Assembly (NCBI RefSeq): GCF_000153045.1 | Contig: NZ_CH724160.1 | Coordinates: forward strand, 575,399-639,398 | From: Synechococcus sp. WH 5701 | GTDB taxonomy: Bacteria > Cyanobacteriota > Cyanobacteriia > PCC-6307 > Cyanobiaceae | DNA: 64,000 bases | Reading direction: 5' to 3' | In this document: one piece after another, positions 48,021 to 57,694 of the stretch | Layout of the letters: every line of letters starts with the position of its first letter | How positions within the stretch are numbered: position 1 is the stretch's first letter | Translations under genes and position numbers: made by a program | Notes under the pieces: generated by a model | What the model was told of the DNA's origin: nothing | The model's input: the letters and a program-made list of their open reading frames with translations, nothing else | Database searches by the model: none

Positions 48021-49358
48021 ATGACTTTTCCGACCCTGCTGCTCGAGATCGGCAACCACAACGGCGAGGTGGCCGAAACCCTGATCGGGGTCGGACGGTT
48101 TCTGCTGATCTTCCTGGCGGCGCGCACCCTGGCCGAGCTGATGGTTCGGCTCCAGTTGCCCACCATTCTCGGTGAGCTGGTTGCCGGTGTCCTGATCGGC
48201 CTCTCCGGGCTGCACCTGATCCTGCCGCCGGAAACGGGGGCCGAACTCAGCAACTGGTTCACCTCGGCGGTGGGTTCCCTGGCCGATCTCCCTCCAGATG
48301 CGGTTCAGGCGATCTACATCGAGACGTTCCCCAACCTGCAGGCGGTGGCCACCCTGGGCCTGTTTGCCCTGCTGTTTCTGACCGGGCTCGAGAGCGAACT
48401 CGATGAACTGGTGGCGGTGGGCGCCCAGGCCACCACGGTGGCTGTCACCGGTGTGGCCCTGCCCTTTGCTCTGGGCACCTTCGGTCTGCTCTATTTCTTC
48501 GATGTGCCGATGATCCCGGCGGTGTTCGCCGGAGCGGCGATGACGGCCACCAGCATTGGCATCACGGCCAGCGTGTTCGGTGAGCTGAAGTACCTCAAGA
48601 CCCGGGAGGGGCAGACCGTGATCGGCGCCGCGGTGCTCGATGACATTCTCGGCATCGTGATCCTTGCCGTGGTGGTGGCGGTGGCGGGTGGGGGTTCATT
48701 CGAGCTCGGCCCGATCGTCAAGTTGCTGCTCGCGGCTGCGGTGTTCGTGTCCGCTTCCCTCTTCCTCAGCCGCACCGCCGCCCCGGCCTTCGACTGGCTG
48801 CTCGATCGACTCAAGGCCCCCGGCGAGGTGGTGGTGGCCTCCTTCGTGGTGCTCTGCGTCTGCTGCTTCGCCGCCCAGGCCATCGGCCTGGAGGCCGCCC
48901 TCGGTGCCTTTGCTGCCGGCCTGATCCTGAGCGGATCGCGCCACACCCACGCGATTCAGGAAACAGTGAAGCCGCTGGTGTCGCTGTTCGCCACCATCTT
49001 CTTCGTTCTGATCGGCACCAGCATGGATCTCTCCGTGCTCAACCCGATGGATCCGGCCAACCGCCCGGGTCTGGTGATGGCGGCCTTCCTGCTGGTGGTG
49101 GCGATCATCGGCAAGGTGGCCTCCGGCTGGACCTACGTCAGCAAGGAGAAGACCAACCGCCTGGTGGTGGGTCTGGGCATGATGCCCCGCGGCGAGGTGG
49201 GCCTGATCTTCCTGGGTCTGGGCACCCAGGCCGGCCTGCTCACCCCGGCGCTGGAGGCGGCGATCCTGCTGATGGTGATCGGCACCACCTTCCTCTCCCC
49301 GATCCTGCTGAGGGTGGTGCTCAGCCGCCAGGAGAAGCTGGCCGAGCAGCCGGCCTGA
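48021..49358 (+). CDS. Cation:proton antiporter (CPA2 family)
   Basis: 445 residues with about 12 hydrophobic segments and the CPA2/KefB-type pattern: LPTILGELVAGVLIGLSGLH, FLTGLESELDELV, TATSIGITASVFGELK and VLDDILGIVILAVVVA, containing the paired acidic transport residues. It would exchange Na+ or K+ for protons across a cell or thylakoid membrane. No regulatory RCK/TrkA domain is fused. Confidence 0.87.
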   Translation: MTFPTLLLEIGNHNGEVAETLIGVGRFLLIFLAARTLAELMVRLQLPTILGELVAGVLIGLSGLHLILPPETGAELSNWFTSAVGSLADLPPDAVQAIYIETFPNLQAVATLGLFALLFLTGLESELDELVAVGAQATTVAVTGVALPFALGTFGLLYFFDVPMIPAVFAGAAMTATSIGITASVFGELKYLKTREGQTVIGAAVLDDILGIVILAVVVAVAGGGSFELGPIVKLLLAAAVFVSASLFLSRTAAPAFDWLLDRLKAPGEVVVASFVVLCVCCFAAQAIGLEAALGAFAAGLILSGSRHTHAIQETVKPLVSLFATIFFVLIGTSMDLSVLNPMDPANRPGLVMAAFLLVVAIIGKVASGWTYVSKEKTNRLVVGLGMMPRGEVGLIFLGLGTQAGLLTPALEAAILLMVIGTTFLSPILLRVVLSRQEKLAEQPA

Positions 49359-49398
49359 GGCTCAAAGTTCGTTCTGCTCAGCCTCAGCGCCCGTCAGT

Positions 49399-49695
49399 TC
49401 AGCTCTCGTCTCGGCGGGAGGCCAGGGTCCAGAAGGCCCCGGCCAGCACGGCCATCAGCCCGAGACTGGCGGCCCAGCTGGGGCTGAGGACCCAGCTCAG
49501 ACCCAGCTGGGTGATCCCCCCCACGGCAAAGGCCAGCATCACGCTGCTCAGCAGCAGCACGATCTGACGCAGCCCCTCAGGGAGCGGCCCCTGGGTGAGC
49601 GCTTCCTCCAGCCGGGCCAGCGGCAGAGAGAGGGGCAGGTACAAGGCCAGAGCCCACAGGGCCGTTCCCGGCAGCAGGCTGGACAGCTCGAGCAC
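49399..49695 (-). CDS. Small hypothetical membrane protein
   Basis: 98 residues with three likely membrane segments (LWALALYLPLSLPL, IVLLLSSVMLAFAVGGI, SLGLMAVLAGAFWTLA). It lies divergent from an alpha/beta hydrolase, 17 bp apart, and convergent with the antiporter. No family recognised. Confidence 0.6.
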   Translation of the reverse strand: MLELSSLLPGTALWALALYLPLSLPLARLEEALTQGPLPEGLRQIVLLLSSVMLAFAVGGITQLGLSWVLSPSWAASLGLMAVLAGAFWTLASRRDES

Positions 49696-49712
49696 GGAGC
49701 GAACCCCCCGAA

Positions 49713-50630
49713 GTGATCCCTAGCATCGACGACCAAGCCACACCTGCGTTGATCGGCCCCCGCTCCGAGCCCTGGACCTATGGCGGCCATGGGGTCCACG
49801 CCCTGGCCAGTCGACCGCCGCAGCCCCAGGGCCCGGCGATTTTGCTGGTGCACGGCTTCGGCGCCTCCACCGACCACTGGCGCTACAACATTCCTGCGCT
49901 GGCGGAGCACCATGAGGTTCACGCCCTTGACCTGCTGGGCTTTGGCCGCAGCGCCAAGCCCGAGGGGCTGGCCTACGGGGGAGGGCTGTGGCGTGATCAG
50001 CTGGTGGCCTACGTGCGCGAGCGGATCGGGCGGCCCACGGTGCTGGTGGGCAATTCCCTCGGCGGCTTTGCCGCCCTGGCGGCCGGGGCGGCCCTGGGCA
50101 GCGAGGCGGCCGGGGTGGTGCTGATCAATGCCGCCGGCCCCTTCAGCGACGAGCAGGCCGAGCCGAAGGGCTGGGGCGCGATCACGAAGCGCACGATCGG
50201 CGGTGCCCTGTTGCGCAGTCCAGTGCTTCAGCGCCTGCTGTTCGAGAACCTGCGGCGCCCGGCCACGATCCGGCGCACCCTCAATCAGGTCTACATCGAT
50301 CGCAGCAACGTGGATGACGCGCTGGTGGAGGCGATCCGGCGGCCCTCGCTGGATCCAGGGGCCTTCGGGGTGTTTCGCACGGTCTTTGACATTCCCCGTG
50401 GCCAGCCCCTGGACGAACTCTTTGCCCAGCTCAAGGCCCCCCTGCTGCTGCTCTGGGGGATCCGCGACCCCTGGATCAATGCCGCCGGCCGTCGCGCCGC
50501 CTTCCAGCGCCACGCACCAGCCGCCACCACTGAGGTGGTGCTCGACGCCGGCCACTGCCCCCACGATGAAGTGCCCGAGCAGGTGAACGCCGCCCTGCTG
50601 GAGTGGCTCTCGAGCCTGCCGGATGCCTGA
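49713..50630 (+). CDS. Alpha/beta hydrolase
   Basis: 305 residues. ILLVHGFGASTDHWRYN forms the oxyanion region, the nucleophile Ser is in LVGNSLGGFAAL, the acid is in LLLLWGIRDPWI and the His in GHCPHDEVPEQV. Start is taken at 49713 (GTG); the first ~40 residues are less conserved. Substrate unknown; similar proteins occur next to aldose epimerase genes in picocyanobacteria, but that link is weak. Confidence 0.78.
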   Translation: MIPSIDDQATPALIGPRSEPWTYGGHGVHALASRPPQPQGPAILLVHGFGASTDHWRYNIPALAEHHEVHALDLLGFGRSAKPEGLAYGGGLWRDQLVAYVRERIGRPTVLVGNSLGGFAALAAGAALGSEAAGVVLINAAGPFSDEQAEPKGWGAITKRTIGGALLRSPVLQRLLFENLRRPATIRRTLNQVYIDRSNVDDALVEAIRRPSLDPGAFGVFRTVFDIPRGQPLDELFAQLKAPLLLLWGIRDPWINAAGRRAAFQRHAPAATTEVVLDAGHCPHDEVPEQVNAALLEWLSSLPDA

Positions 50631-50636
50631 GCTGCC

Positions 50637-51518
50637 ATGCCCCTGACCCACCGCACCACGCCCTATCCCCACTGGGAGTTCAGCACTGCAGCCGATGGTG
50701 ATCTCCTGCGGCTGGTGCCGGAGCGGGGCGGGCTGCTCAGCGGCTGGCGTTGCAACGGCCGTGAGCTGCTCTATCTCGATGAGGCTCGCTTTGCCGATCC
50801 GGCCCTCTCGGTGCGGGGCGGCATGCCAGTGCTGTTCCCGATCTGCGGCAACCTCCCCGCTGATCAGCTGCCACTGCCGCAGGGGAACTTCACGCTCAAG
50901 CAGCACGGCTTTGCCCGGGATCTGCCCTGGGAGTTGGAGGAGCTGAAGGGAGCTGAGGGCGTGCGCCTGAGCCTGGGCGATAGCCCCGCCACCCAGGCGA
51001 TGTTCCCCTTCCCCTTCCGGCTGCAGCTGGAATTACGGCCCCAGCCAGGGGCTCTGGCGATCGCGGTGCTGGTGGACAACCTCGGGCCGGAACCGTTGCC
51101 CTTCGCCTTCGGGTTGCATCCGTATTTCGCTGTCACCTCCCTGGCGGCGGCGTCGCTGGAGGGCCTGCCGGAGCGTTGTTTCGACCACGGCACCATGGCG
51201 CCCGCCGCCACCGCACCGCTGCTGGAGCGGCTGGAGCAGGGGGTGGATCTGCTGGCGCAGCCTGCTGGTCCGGTGCGCTTGCTGGACGGCCAGGCGGGGG
51301 TGGCCCTGGAGCTGCAGGCTGAAGCCCCCTTCAATCTGGCAGTGGTCTGGAGCGATCCGCCCCGCTCGATGGTCTGCCTGGAGCCCTGGACGGCACCGCG
51401 GGGCGCCCTGGTGAGTGGTGATCGGCGGCTGGAGGTGGCCCCTGGGCAGACCTGCCGGCTGGCCTGCCGCTACCAGCTGATCGAGGGTTCCGGGATCAGC
51501 CTTCAGGCTCAAGCGTGA
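50637..51518 (+). CDS. Aldose 1-epimerase family protein
   Basis: 293 residues of the galactose mutarotase-like beta-sandwich: FSTAADGDLLRLVPERGGLL, GGMPVLFPICGNL near residue 60, FGLHPYFAV (His) and VCLEPWTAP (Glu acid). This pattern resembles the YeaD/glucose-6-phosphate 1-epimerase branch more than GalM. It overlaps the end of the convergent oxidoreductase gene by 23 bp. Confidence 0.82.
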   Translation: MPLTHRTTPYPHWEFSTAADGDLLRLVPERGGLLSGWRCNGRELLYLDEARFADPALSVRGGMPVLFPICGNLPADQLPLPQGNFTLKQHGFARDLPWELEELKGAEGVRLSLGDSPATQAMFPFPFRLQLELRPQPGALAIAVLVDNLGPEPLPFAFGLHPYFAVTSLAAASLEGLPERCFDHGTMAPAATAPLLERLEQGVDLLAQPAGPVRLLDGQAGVALELQAEAPFNLAVVWSDPPRSMVCLEPWTAPRGALVSGDRRLEVAPGQTCRLACRYQLIEGSGISLQAQA

Positions 51519-52476
51519 TCACCACATTGCCTGTCTTGCGCCCGCTGTCGACATAGCGGTGGGCTGCCACGATCTGATCCAGTGGGTAGTGACGATCGAT
51601 CACGGGCCTGTAGACCCCGGCCTCGGCCAGCTCAGCGAGCTGGCGCACGTCGCTGGCTTCCACGCTCACCGGACCGGCGATCACCGTCTTGTCGCTGCTG
51701 ACTGTCTGCCAGGGGCTGAGCAGCATGGCGGCCAGCCCTGCCTGCACCAGCACCAGGCGACCCCCCGGCCTCATGCTGCCGCGGCTGCGGGCAAAGGGTG
51801 CCGTGCCGGCCGTGTCGATGATCACGTCGTAGGTGTCACCGCTCTGGCTGAAATCAGCTTGCTGGTAATCGATCACCTGGCTGGCCCCCAGGGAACGCAC
51901 GAGCTCCAGATTGGCTTGGCTGCACACTCCGCTCACTTCGGCTCCCAGGTGCCGGGCCAGCTGCACCGCCGCTGTGCCGACGCTGCCTGAGGCACCATTG
52001 ACCAGGACCCGCTCTCCGGGCTGAACTCTGGCCTGGCGCAGAACTGCAAGGGCCGTGGTGCCACCGAAGCAGAGCGCGGCGGCTTCCTTGAAGCTGAGGT
52101 TGGAAGGCTTGCGGGCCAGCAGGCCATCCTCCGGCAGGCAGACGTACTCCGCATGGCAGCCCATGGCGGTGTCGCTGAAGGCCACCAGCGGATCACCAGG
52201 CCTGAAACGGCTCACATCGCCGCCCACCGCTTCGACGACACCGGCCAGCTCACTGCCCAGGATCGGTTGCTTTGGTCTGGAGAAGCCGAACACCAGGCGG
52301 ATGATCAGCCCGAAACCGGCGGGCACCTCCAGGCTGCGGATCCTCCAGTCGCCTGAACTCACCGTGGTGGCCCTGACCTGGATCAACACCTCATGGGCTG
52401 CGGGGATGGGCTTGGCCACTTCCGTGAGGTGAAGCACTTCAGGTGGTCCGTAGCGTTCATAAACAACGGCTCGCAT
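51496..52476 (-). CDS. Zinc-independent alcohol dehydrogenase/quinone oxidoreductase family protein
   Basis: 326 residues: GroES-like N-terminus (MRAVVYERYGPPEVLHLTEV), NADPH-binding loop VNGASGSVGTAAVQLARHLG, no structural zinc cysteine set. Reduces a quinone or enone with NADPH; substrate unknown. Transcribed away from the guanidine operon. Confidence 0.85.
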   Translation of the reverse strand: MRAVVYERYGPPEVLHLTEVAKPIPAAHEVLIQVRATTVSSGDWRIRSLEVPAGFGLIIRLVFGFSRPKQPILGSELAGVVEAVGGDVSRFRPGDPLVAFSDTAMGCHAEYVCLPEDGLLARKPSNLSFKEAAALCFGGTTALAVLRQARVQPGERVLVNGASGSVGTAAVQLARHLGAEVSGVCSQANLELVRSLGASQVIDYQQADFSQSGDTYDVIIDTAGTAPFARSRGSMRPGGRLVLVQAGLAAMLLSPWQTVSSDKTVIAGPVSVEASDVRQLAELAEAGVYRPVIDRHYPLDQIVAAHRYVDSGRKTGNVVITLEPEG

Positions 52477-52544
52477 GGTCGTTGCCCCCAGGACACGGTG
52501 TTTGGACCAGTCAGGCTAGATCTTCTGGTTCGGTTGCAGTCTTG

Positions 52545-52575
52545 CTTGAAATCGTTCCGGGTTTCAAGGATTTTT
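52545..52575 (+). terminator. Candidate hairpin with T-run upstream of the guanidine operon
   Basis: CTTGAAA (52545-52551) and TTTCAAG (52562-52568) form a 7-bp stem followed by GATTTTT. It could stop plus-strand read-through antisense to the oxidoreductase gene. A short stem, so only a candidate. Confidence 0.4.
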
Positions 52576-52693
52576 GGGGCGTATCTGTGCTCGTGTGTGC
52601 TCCCTTCCAACCAGCCGATCCAAGTCCAGGAGTCACTCTCTGGTAGCAACCGTCACAACGCCACCGCTCTGATGGGGTGAAGGTTCAGGGGCG
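52576..52693 (+). other. Presumed promoter region of the guanidine operon
   Basis: Part of the 363-bp gap between the oxidoreductase and gdmH. No gene fits here. GTA-N8-CAC at 52643-52656 resembles an NtcA half-match, but no TAN3T box lies 22 bases after it, so I do not call a promoter. The transcript must start here or just before to include the aptamer. Confidence 0.35.
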
Positions 52694-52813
52694 GAAGCAG
52701 CTTCTAGGGTTCCGGTTCGCGTCAGTTCGCTTCAGCGAGCCCGATGCGGCGTCTGGTCCGAGAGAAGCTCACCGGGGTCACCCGGTTGCACGGAGGGATA
52801 AAAGCCCGGGAGA
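52694..52813 (+). ncRNA. Guanidine-I (ykkC subtype 1) riboswitch
   Basis: All core motifs are present in order: CTAGGGTTCCG (52704-52714), CTGGTCCGAGAG (52753-52764), and CGGAGGGATAAAAGCCCG then GGAGA ending at 52813. P1 forms from AGCTT (52699-52703) and AAGCT (52765-52769). The class binds guanidinium and turns expression on. CACGGAGG inside the aptamer (52789-52796) is perfectly complementary to CCTCCGTG (52825-52832), 7 bases before the gdmH ATG. That alternative hairpin could form the expression platform, covering the ribosome site without ligand. No T-run follows, so translational control is more likely than termination. Confidence 0.93.
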
Positions 52814-52839
52814 CCGCAACCCCACCTCCGTGTTGTGCC

Positions 52840-54045
52840 ATGACCGCATCTTCAGGCCCGGAAGGGGCCTTCGACCGTCGTACCCAGGCTCCGCCCTCTG
52901 GACGCCAGGGAGCTGAGGCCCTCGAGAAGGAGGCGCGCCTGCCGCTCACAGGCTGGCAGCAGGAGGTGGATCAGGGCCTGCGCTACGGGCTTGAGGCGGC
53001 TGAGAGCATTGTTGATCGGCGCATCTCCACCTTCTCCCGTGGTGAGCTGCCCCACTACGCGGGCATCAACACCTTCATGAAGGCGCCCTACATCGAAGAC
53101 GTGAACCGCGTCGGTGAGTTCGATGTGGCGATCCTGGGCGTGCCCCACGATTCCGGCACCACCTACCGCCCCGGCACCCGCTTCGGCCCCCAGGGAATCC
53201 GGCGCATTTCGGCGCTCTACACGCCCTACAACTACGAAATGGGCGTCGACCTGCGCGAATCGATCAGGCTCTGCGATGTCGGCGACATCTTCACGATTCC
53301 GGCCAACAACGAGAAGAGTTTCGATCAGATCTCCAAGGGCGTGGCTCACGTGTTCGCCAGTGGCGCCTTCCCGATCATCCTCGGCGGCGATCATTCGATC
53401 GGCTTTCCCACCGTGCGCGGCGTCTGCCGTCACCTGGGTGACAAGAAAGTCGGCATCATCCACTTCGATCGTCATGTCGACACCCAGGAGATCGACCTCG
53501 ACGAACGCATGCACACCTGCCCCTGGTTCCATGCCACCAACATGGCCAACGCCCCGGCTCAGAACCTGGTGCAACTGGGCATCGGCGGCTGGCAGGTTCC
53601 TCGCGAGGGGGTGAAGGTCTGCCGCGAGCGGGGCACCAACGTGCTCACCGTCACCGACATCTGCGACATGGGCCTGGAGGCGGCGGCGCAGTTCGCGATC
53701 GAGCGCGCCACCGATGGCACCGACTGCGTCTACATCTCCTTCGACATCGACTGCATCGACGCCGGTTTCGTGCCCGGCACGGGCTGGCCCGAGCCCGGTG
53801 GGCTGCTGCCGCGCGAAGCGCTCAAGTTGCTGGAGCTGATCGTGCGCAACGTGCCGGTCTGCGGCCTTGAAGTGGTGGAGGTTTCACCTCCCTACGACAT
53901 CAGCGACATGACGTCGCTGATGGCCACGCGGGTGATCTGCGACGTGATGGCCCACCTGGTGGTCAGTGGTCAGCTGCCCCGCAAGCAGAAGCCGGCCTGG
54001 CTGCACGAAGCCTGCAACATGGCCGTCGATCAGAGGTGGAGGTGA
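52840..54045 (+). CDS. gdmH: Nickel-dependent guanidine hydrolase
   Basis: Hydrolyses guanidine to urea and ammonia. 401 residues of the arginase/agmatinase fold with metal ligands in GGDHS (H185), FDRHVD (D210, H212, D214) and FDIDCID (D302, D304), then GTGWPEPGG. The N-terminal ~50 residues are longer than in agmatinases, as in Synechocystis Sll1077, shown to be a Ni enzyme acting on free guanidine. FDRHVD (not FDAHxD), the riboswitch and the following HypA/HypB-type genes support GdmH over agmatinase. The ATG at 52840 is used because the frame upstream lies in the riboswitch. Confidence 0.92.
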   Translation: MTASSGPEGAFDRRTQAPPSGRQGAEALEKEARLPLTGWQQEVDQGLRYGLEAAESIVDRRISTFSRGELPHYAGINTFMKAPYIEDVNRVGEFDVAILGVPHDSGTTYRPGTRFGPQGIRRISALYTPYNYEMGVDLRESIRLCDVGDIFTIPANNEKSFDQISKGVAHVFASGAFPIILGGDHSIGFPTVRGVCRHLGDKKVGIIHFDRHVDTQEIDLDERMHTCPWFHATNMANAPAQNLVQLGIGGWQVPREGVKVCRERGTNVLTVTDICDMGLEAAAQFAIERATDGTDCVYISFDIDCIDAGFVPGTGWPEPGGLLPREALKLLELIVRNVPVCGLEVVEVSPPYDISDMTSLMATRVICDVMAHLVVSGQLPRKQKPAWLHEACNMAVDQRWR

Positions 54046-54048
54046 GCC

Positions 54049-54447
54049 ATGCATGAGGTCGACATGACCAAGTGCCTGCTTCTCTCCCTGCAGGAGTGGA
54101 AGCGTGGGCAGGAGCCCCACACCCCGGTGGTGGCGGCGGTGCATCTGCAGGTGGGTGATTTCACCTGCGTGGAGCCGGAGGCGTTGCGGTTCACCTTCGC
54201 CGCCGCCGTGCAGGGCACCTGGCTCGATGGCTCGACGCTTGAGATCGACACCGTGCCCCTGCGGGCCCGTTGCCTGGGCTGCTTCAGCGAGTACAGCCCT
54301 GATCGGGAGCGGGCCTACCGCTCCCCCTGCTGCGATCGGCCCATGGAGGAGATCATCAGCGGCCGTGAGCTGCGCATCCGCTCCGTCGACTACAGCCTGC
54401 CGCACCAGACCTCAGATTCCGATTCCGCCGCCGTTCCCTCGCGCTGA
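54049..54447 (+). CDS. ghaA: HypA-type nickel chaperone, guanidine hydrolase accessory protein
   Basis: 132 residues. MHE at the N-terminus gives the HypA nickel site. The zinc site has CLGC (C75, C78), but the second pair is SPCC (S92, C94, C95) in place of the usual CPxC, a changed motif. In Synechocystis the homologue matures GdmH. Lies 3 bp after gdmH. It could otherwise serve hydrogenase, but no hydrogenase gene is in the window. Confidence 0.85.
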   Translation: MHEVDMTKCLLLSLQEWKRGQEPHTPVVAAVHLQVGDFTCVEPEALRFTFAAAVQGTWLDGSTLEIDTVPLRARCLGCFSEYSPDRERAYRSPCCDRPMEEIISGRELRIRSVDYSLPHQTSDSDSAAVPSR

Positions 54448-54451
54448 TCCC

Positions 54452-55156
54452 ATGCACATGCCCCTCAGCGACACCCTCGGCCTCAACCTGATGGCCGCCA
54501 ATCAGCACCAGGCGGAGCACAACCGCGAGCACTTCGAGGCCTGGAACCTGCTCTGCCTCAACGTGATGAGCAGCCCCGGCGCCGGCAAGACCTCCCTGCT
54601 GGAGCGCACGATCACGGCGCTGGCACCTCAGCTGGAGATGGCCGTGCTGGAGGGTGACATGACCACCCAGCTCGATGCCCAGCGCCTCGAAGCGGTGGGT
54701 GTGCCGGTGGTTCCGATCACCACGGGCCGCGCCTGCCATCTCGATGCCGCAATGGTGAGTGGTGGTCTGCGCCAGCTCCAGGCACAGCTCAATCCTGCCG
54801 ATCTCGATCTGCTCTGGGTCGAGAACGTGGGCAACCTGGTCTGTCCAGCTGAATTTGAGGTGGGCGAGCACCTCAAAGTGGCTCTGCTCAGTGTCACCGA
54901 GGGCGACGACAAGCCGCTCAAGTACCCGGTGATGTTCCGCGAAGCTGATTGCGTCCTGATCACCAAGGTGGATCTGCTCCCCTACCTGTCGGTCGAGGTG
55001 AGCCGCATCGAAGCGCACATCCGCGCGGTCAACCCCGGCGCCGTGGTCTTCCAGGTTTCGGCCAGCAGCGGCGCCGGGCTCGAGGCCTGGCACCAGTGGG
55101 TGCTGGCCACCACCCGGGAGCACACCCGCCCGTCCGTGCTGGCGGAGGTGGGATGA
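54452..55156 (+). CDS. ghaB: HypB-type GTPase, guanidine hydrolase accessory protein
   Basis: 234 residues. P-loop [83 protein letters not shown] and KVDLLPY: the HypB order. The N-terminal CxxGCxxC and His-rich nickel stores of many HypB proteins are absent. Supplies nickel to GdmH with GTP. Its stop overlaps the next gene by 4 bp. Confidence 0.87.
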   Translation: MHMPLSDTLGLNLMAANQHQAEHNREHFEAWNLLCLNVMSSPGAGKTSLLERTITALAPQLEMAVLEGDMTTQLDAQRLEAVGVPVVPITTGRACHLDAAMVSGGLRQLQAQLNPADLDLLWVENVGNLVCPAEFEVGEHLKVALLSVTEGDDKPLKYPVMFREADCVLITKVDLLPYLSVEVSRIEAHIRAVNPGAVVFQVSASSGAGLEAWHQWVLATTREHTRPSVLAEVG

Positions 55157-56538
55157 GCAGCCTGCCCTCCCCGGCCTCCGCCGATCCGCTCACTGAACCG
55201 CAGCTCAGCTGGCAGCAGCGCAAGCTTGATCTGCTCAGCCAGGGGGTGAGCTATGCCCTGGCCAGCTTCGTGGATCTGCACGGCACCAGCAAGGCCAAGG
55301 CGGTGCCGCTGGACCATTTCGAGGCGATGCTCGCAGGCTCCGAACTGTTCACCGGTGCCGCCCTCGATGGCGTTCCCCAGGATGTCAGCGACGACGAAGT
55401 GGCCGCCATTCCCGACCTGGCCACAGCCACGGTGCTGCCCTGGCGTCGTGATGTGGTCTGGCTGGCCAGCAGCCTGCACCTGCATGGGCAGCCCTTCGAG
55501 GCCTGCAGCCGCAACATTCTGATTCGTGCCCTCGACGAGGCCCAGCGGATGGGATTCCGCTTCAACCTGGGCATCGAGACCGAATTCTTTGTGCTGCGTC
55601 GTGGCGCCGATGGAGCCCTCCGGCCCGCCAGCTCCCGCGACACCCTCGAGAAACCCTGCTACGACCTCACCGGTCTGCTCGACAACCTGCCCTGGCTCGA
55701 TGAGCTGGTTCAGGCGATGAATGATCTCGGCTGGGGGGTGTACTCCTTCGATCACGAAGACGGCAATGGCCAGTTCGAGACCGACTTCGCCTATGCCGAG
55801 GCGCTCACCATGGCGGACCGCCTCACCTTCTTCCGGCTGATGCTCAAGGAGATCACCCACCGCCATGGGCTGATCGCCAGCTTCATGCCCAAGCCCTTCA
55901 GCGATCGCACCGGCAGCGGCGCCCACTTCAACATGTCGCTGGCGGATCCGGCCACGGGCCGAAATCTCTTCGCGGGCGACACCCCTGGCGCCATCACCCC
56001 ATTGGCGGAGCAGTTCATCGCCGGCATCCTGCGCCATGCCCCGGCGATCTGCGCCGTGATCGCTCCCACGGTGAACAGCTACAAGCGCCTGGTGGCCCAG
56101 GGCTCCATGAGTGGCTTCACCTGGGCGCCGGTCTTCATCTGCTATGGCAACAACAACCGCACCAACATGTTGCGGATTCCATCCGCCGGTGGCCGAGTGG
56201 AATGCCGCGCTGCCGACAGTGCCTGCAACCCCTATCTCGGAGCAGCGATGATCCTCGCGGCTGGACTGGAAGGCATCCGGGAGGAGCTGGATCCAGGCGA
56301 CCCCAATCTCGTCAATGCCTACCGGCTCAGCGCCGAGCAGCGGGCCGAGAGGGGGCTGAGGGTTCTGCCACGAACCCTTGGTGACGCGATCGAGGCCTTT
56401 GCCGCTGATCCACTCTCCCGCTCGGTGTTCGGTGATGCCATGGCCGACGCGTTCATCGACTACAAACGAGCCGAATGGGCCGAGTATCACGGCTGCGTGT
56501 CGGACTGGGAGCTGACGCGTTATCTCGAATTCCTCTGA
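55153..56538 (+). CDS. glnT: Type III glutamine synthetase (GlnT-like)
   Basis: 461 residues. [92 protein letters not shown] and [16 protein letters not shown] match the ~450-residue GlnT family (TIGR03105-like) rather than GSI, which here is elsewhere. Some members make gamma-glutamylmethylamide instead of glutamine. In this operon it may trap ammonia from guanidine/urea, or link glutamate to an amine or guanidino product. The substrate is not known. Confidence 0.85.
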   Translation: MSSLPSPASADPLTEPQLSWQQRKLDLLSQGVSYALASFVDLHGTSKAKAVPLDHFEAMLAGSELFTGAALDGVPQDVSDDEVAAIPDLATATVLPWRRDVVWLASSLHLHGQPFEACSRNILIRALDEAQRMGFRFNLGIETEFFVLRRGADGALRPASSRDTLEKPCYDLTGLLDNLPWLDELVQAMNDLGWGVYSFDHEDGNGQFETDFAYAEALTMADRLTFFRLMLKEITHRHGLIASFMPKPFSDRTGSGAHFNMSLADPATGRNLFAGDTPGAITPLAEQFIAGILRHAPAICAVIAPTVNSYKRLVAQGSMSGFTWAPVFICYGNNNRTNMLRIPSAGGRVECRAADSACNPYLGAAMILAAGLEGIREELDPGDPNLVNAYRLSAEQRAERGLRVLPRTLGDAIEAFAADPLSRSVFGDAMADAFIDYKRAEWAEYHGCVSDWELTRYLEFL

Positions 56539-56608
56539 GCCATCACTGCCACGCTTTTGTTTCTCCCAAGCATGTATTGCTTTGCAGCCTTTCTTTGCTA
56601 ATCAACCC

Positions 56609-57694
56609 ATGACCTCCAATCCGCGCCCTGACCTCAGCTCCACCTCCATGCCCACCACCGCGCGCTCGGTTTCTCAGCAGCAACGCCCGCCACATCCGCG
56701 TCGGCGCCGTCAACGTCTGCTTGGCCTCGGCCTGACGGCGCTGCTCGGCGGTGGGTTGCTGGCCAGCTGCCAGAGCCCTCCGAAGCCAGGTGCCACCCCC
56801 GTGCGCATTGGCTACAGCGCCTGGCCCGGCTGGATTCCCTGGAAAGTCACCGAGGAGAAGGATCTCTTCACCGCGGCGGGGGTGCCGGTGACCCTGCAGT
56901 GGTTCGATGGCTACCTCGATTCGATCAATGCGCTCAACGCCGGGCAGCTTGATTGCAACAGCCAGACGCTCAACGACACGATCAGCTCGATCGCCGGTGG
57001 TGCCGACCTGCGGGTGGTGCTCACCAACGACAATTCCACCGGTAATGACCAGATCATCGCGGCCCAGGGCATCGCGGACGTCACTCAGCTCAAGGGCCGC
57101 AAGGTGGCTGCTGAGGAGGGCACGGTTGATCACTACCTGCTGTTGCTGGGCCTGAAGAAAGCGGGGCTCACGTCCAAGGACATCGAATTCGTGCCCCTGG
57201 AAACGGGGGCAGCAGCAGCGGCTTTCGTGGCCGAGAAGGTGGATGCCGTTGGTGTGTTCGCTCCGTTCACCACCCAGGCGCTCAAGCGCTCCGGCAGCAC
57301 CACCTTGGTCTCCTCCAAGGAGTTCCCGGGTGCCATCAGCGATCACCTGGTCTGCCGTACGGAGTTCGTGGAGAAGAATCCTGAGCAGTTGCAGAAGGTG
57401 GTGAATGCCTGGTTCGCCACTCTCAAGGAGATCAAGGCCAATCCTGGCCCCAGCCTCACGATCCTGGCGGCCCGGGCTGGGGTGAGCGAGGCCGAATACA
57501 AGGAGTACGACGCCGGCACCACGATCTTCACGCTCGAGCAGAACCGTGAGGCGCTCAAGCCGGGCGACACCATGGCTTCGCTCCCCTTTGCCGCGGCCGA
57601 GATCAGCACCTTCCTGCAGGAGGTGGGACTGGCCAAGACGCCACCTGATCTCACCAAGCTCTTCGATGCGCGCTTCGTCGACGCGGCGCCATGA
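56609..57694 (+). CDS. ABC transporter substrate-binding lipoprotein (SsuA/nitrate-type)
   Basis: About 361 residues from the ATG at 56609 (TTG 56582 and ATG 56648 are alternatives). A basic start and hydrophobic stretch end in a lipobox (GGLLASC). The mature part opens VRIGYSAWPGWIPWKV and continues through GYLDSINALNAGQLDCNSQT and KGRKVAAEEGTVDHYLLLLG, the nitrate/sulfonate/taurine binding-protein fold. By position it is the guanidine-compound receptor, as in Synechocystis sll1080-1082. Overlaps the permease by 4 bp. Confidence 0.83.
   Translation: MTSNPRPDLSSTSMPTTARSVSQQQRPPHPRRRRQRLLGLGLTALLGGGLLASCQSPPKPGATPVRIGYSAWPGWIPWKVTEEKDLFTAAGVPVTLQWFDGYLDSINALNAGQLDCNSQTLNDTISSIAGGADLRVVLTNDNSTGNDQIIAAQGIADVTQLKGRKVAAEEGTVDHYLLLLGLKKAGLTSKDIEFVPLETGAAAAAFVAEKVDAVGVFAPFTTQALKRSGSTTLVSSKEFPGAISDHLVCRTEFVEKNPEQLQKVVNAWFATLKEIKANPGPSLTILAARAGVSEAEYKEYDAGTTIFTLEQNREALKPGDTMASLPFAAAEISTFLQEVGLAKTPPDLTKLFDARFVDAAP

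Noticed and set aside
52643..52684. NtcA-like GTA-N8-CAC upstream of the guanidine riboswitch
   Set aside because: No TAN3T -10 box lies 20-24 bases downstream, and the second half-site is mismatched, so support is too weak to call a promoter.
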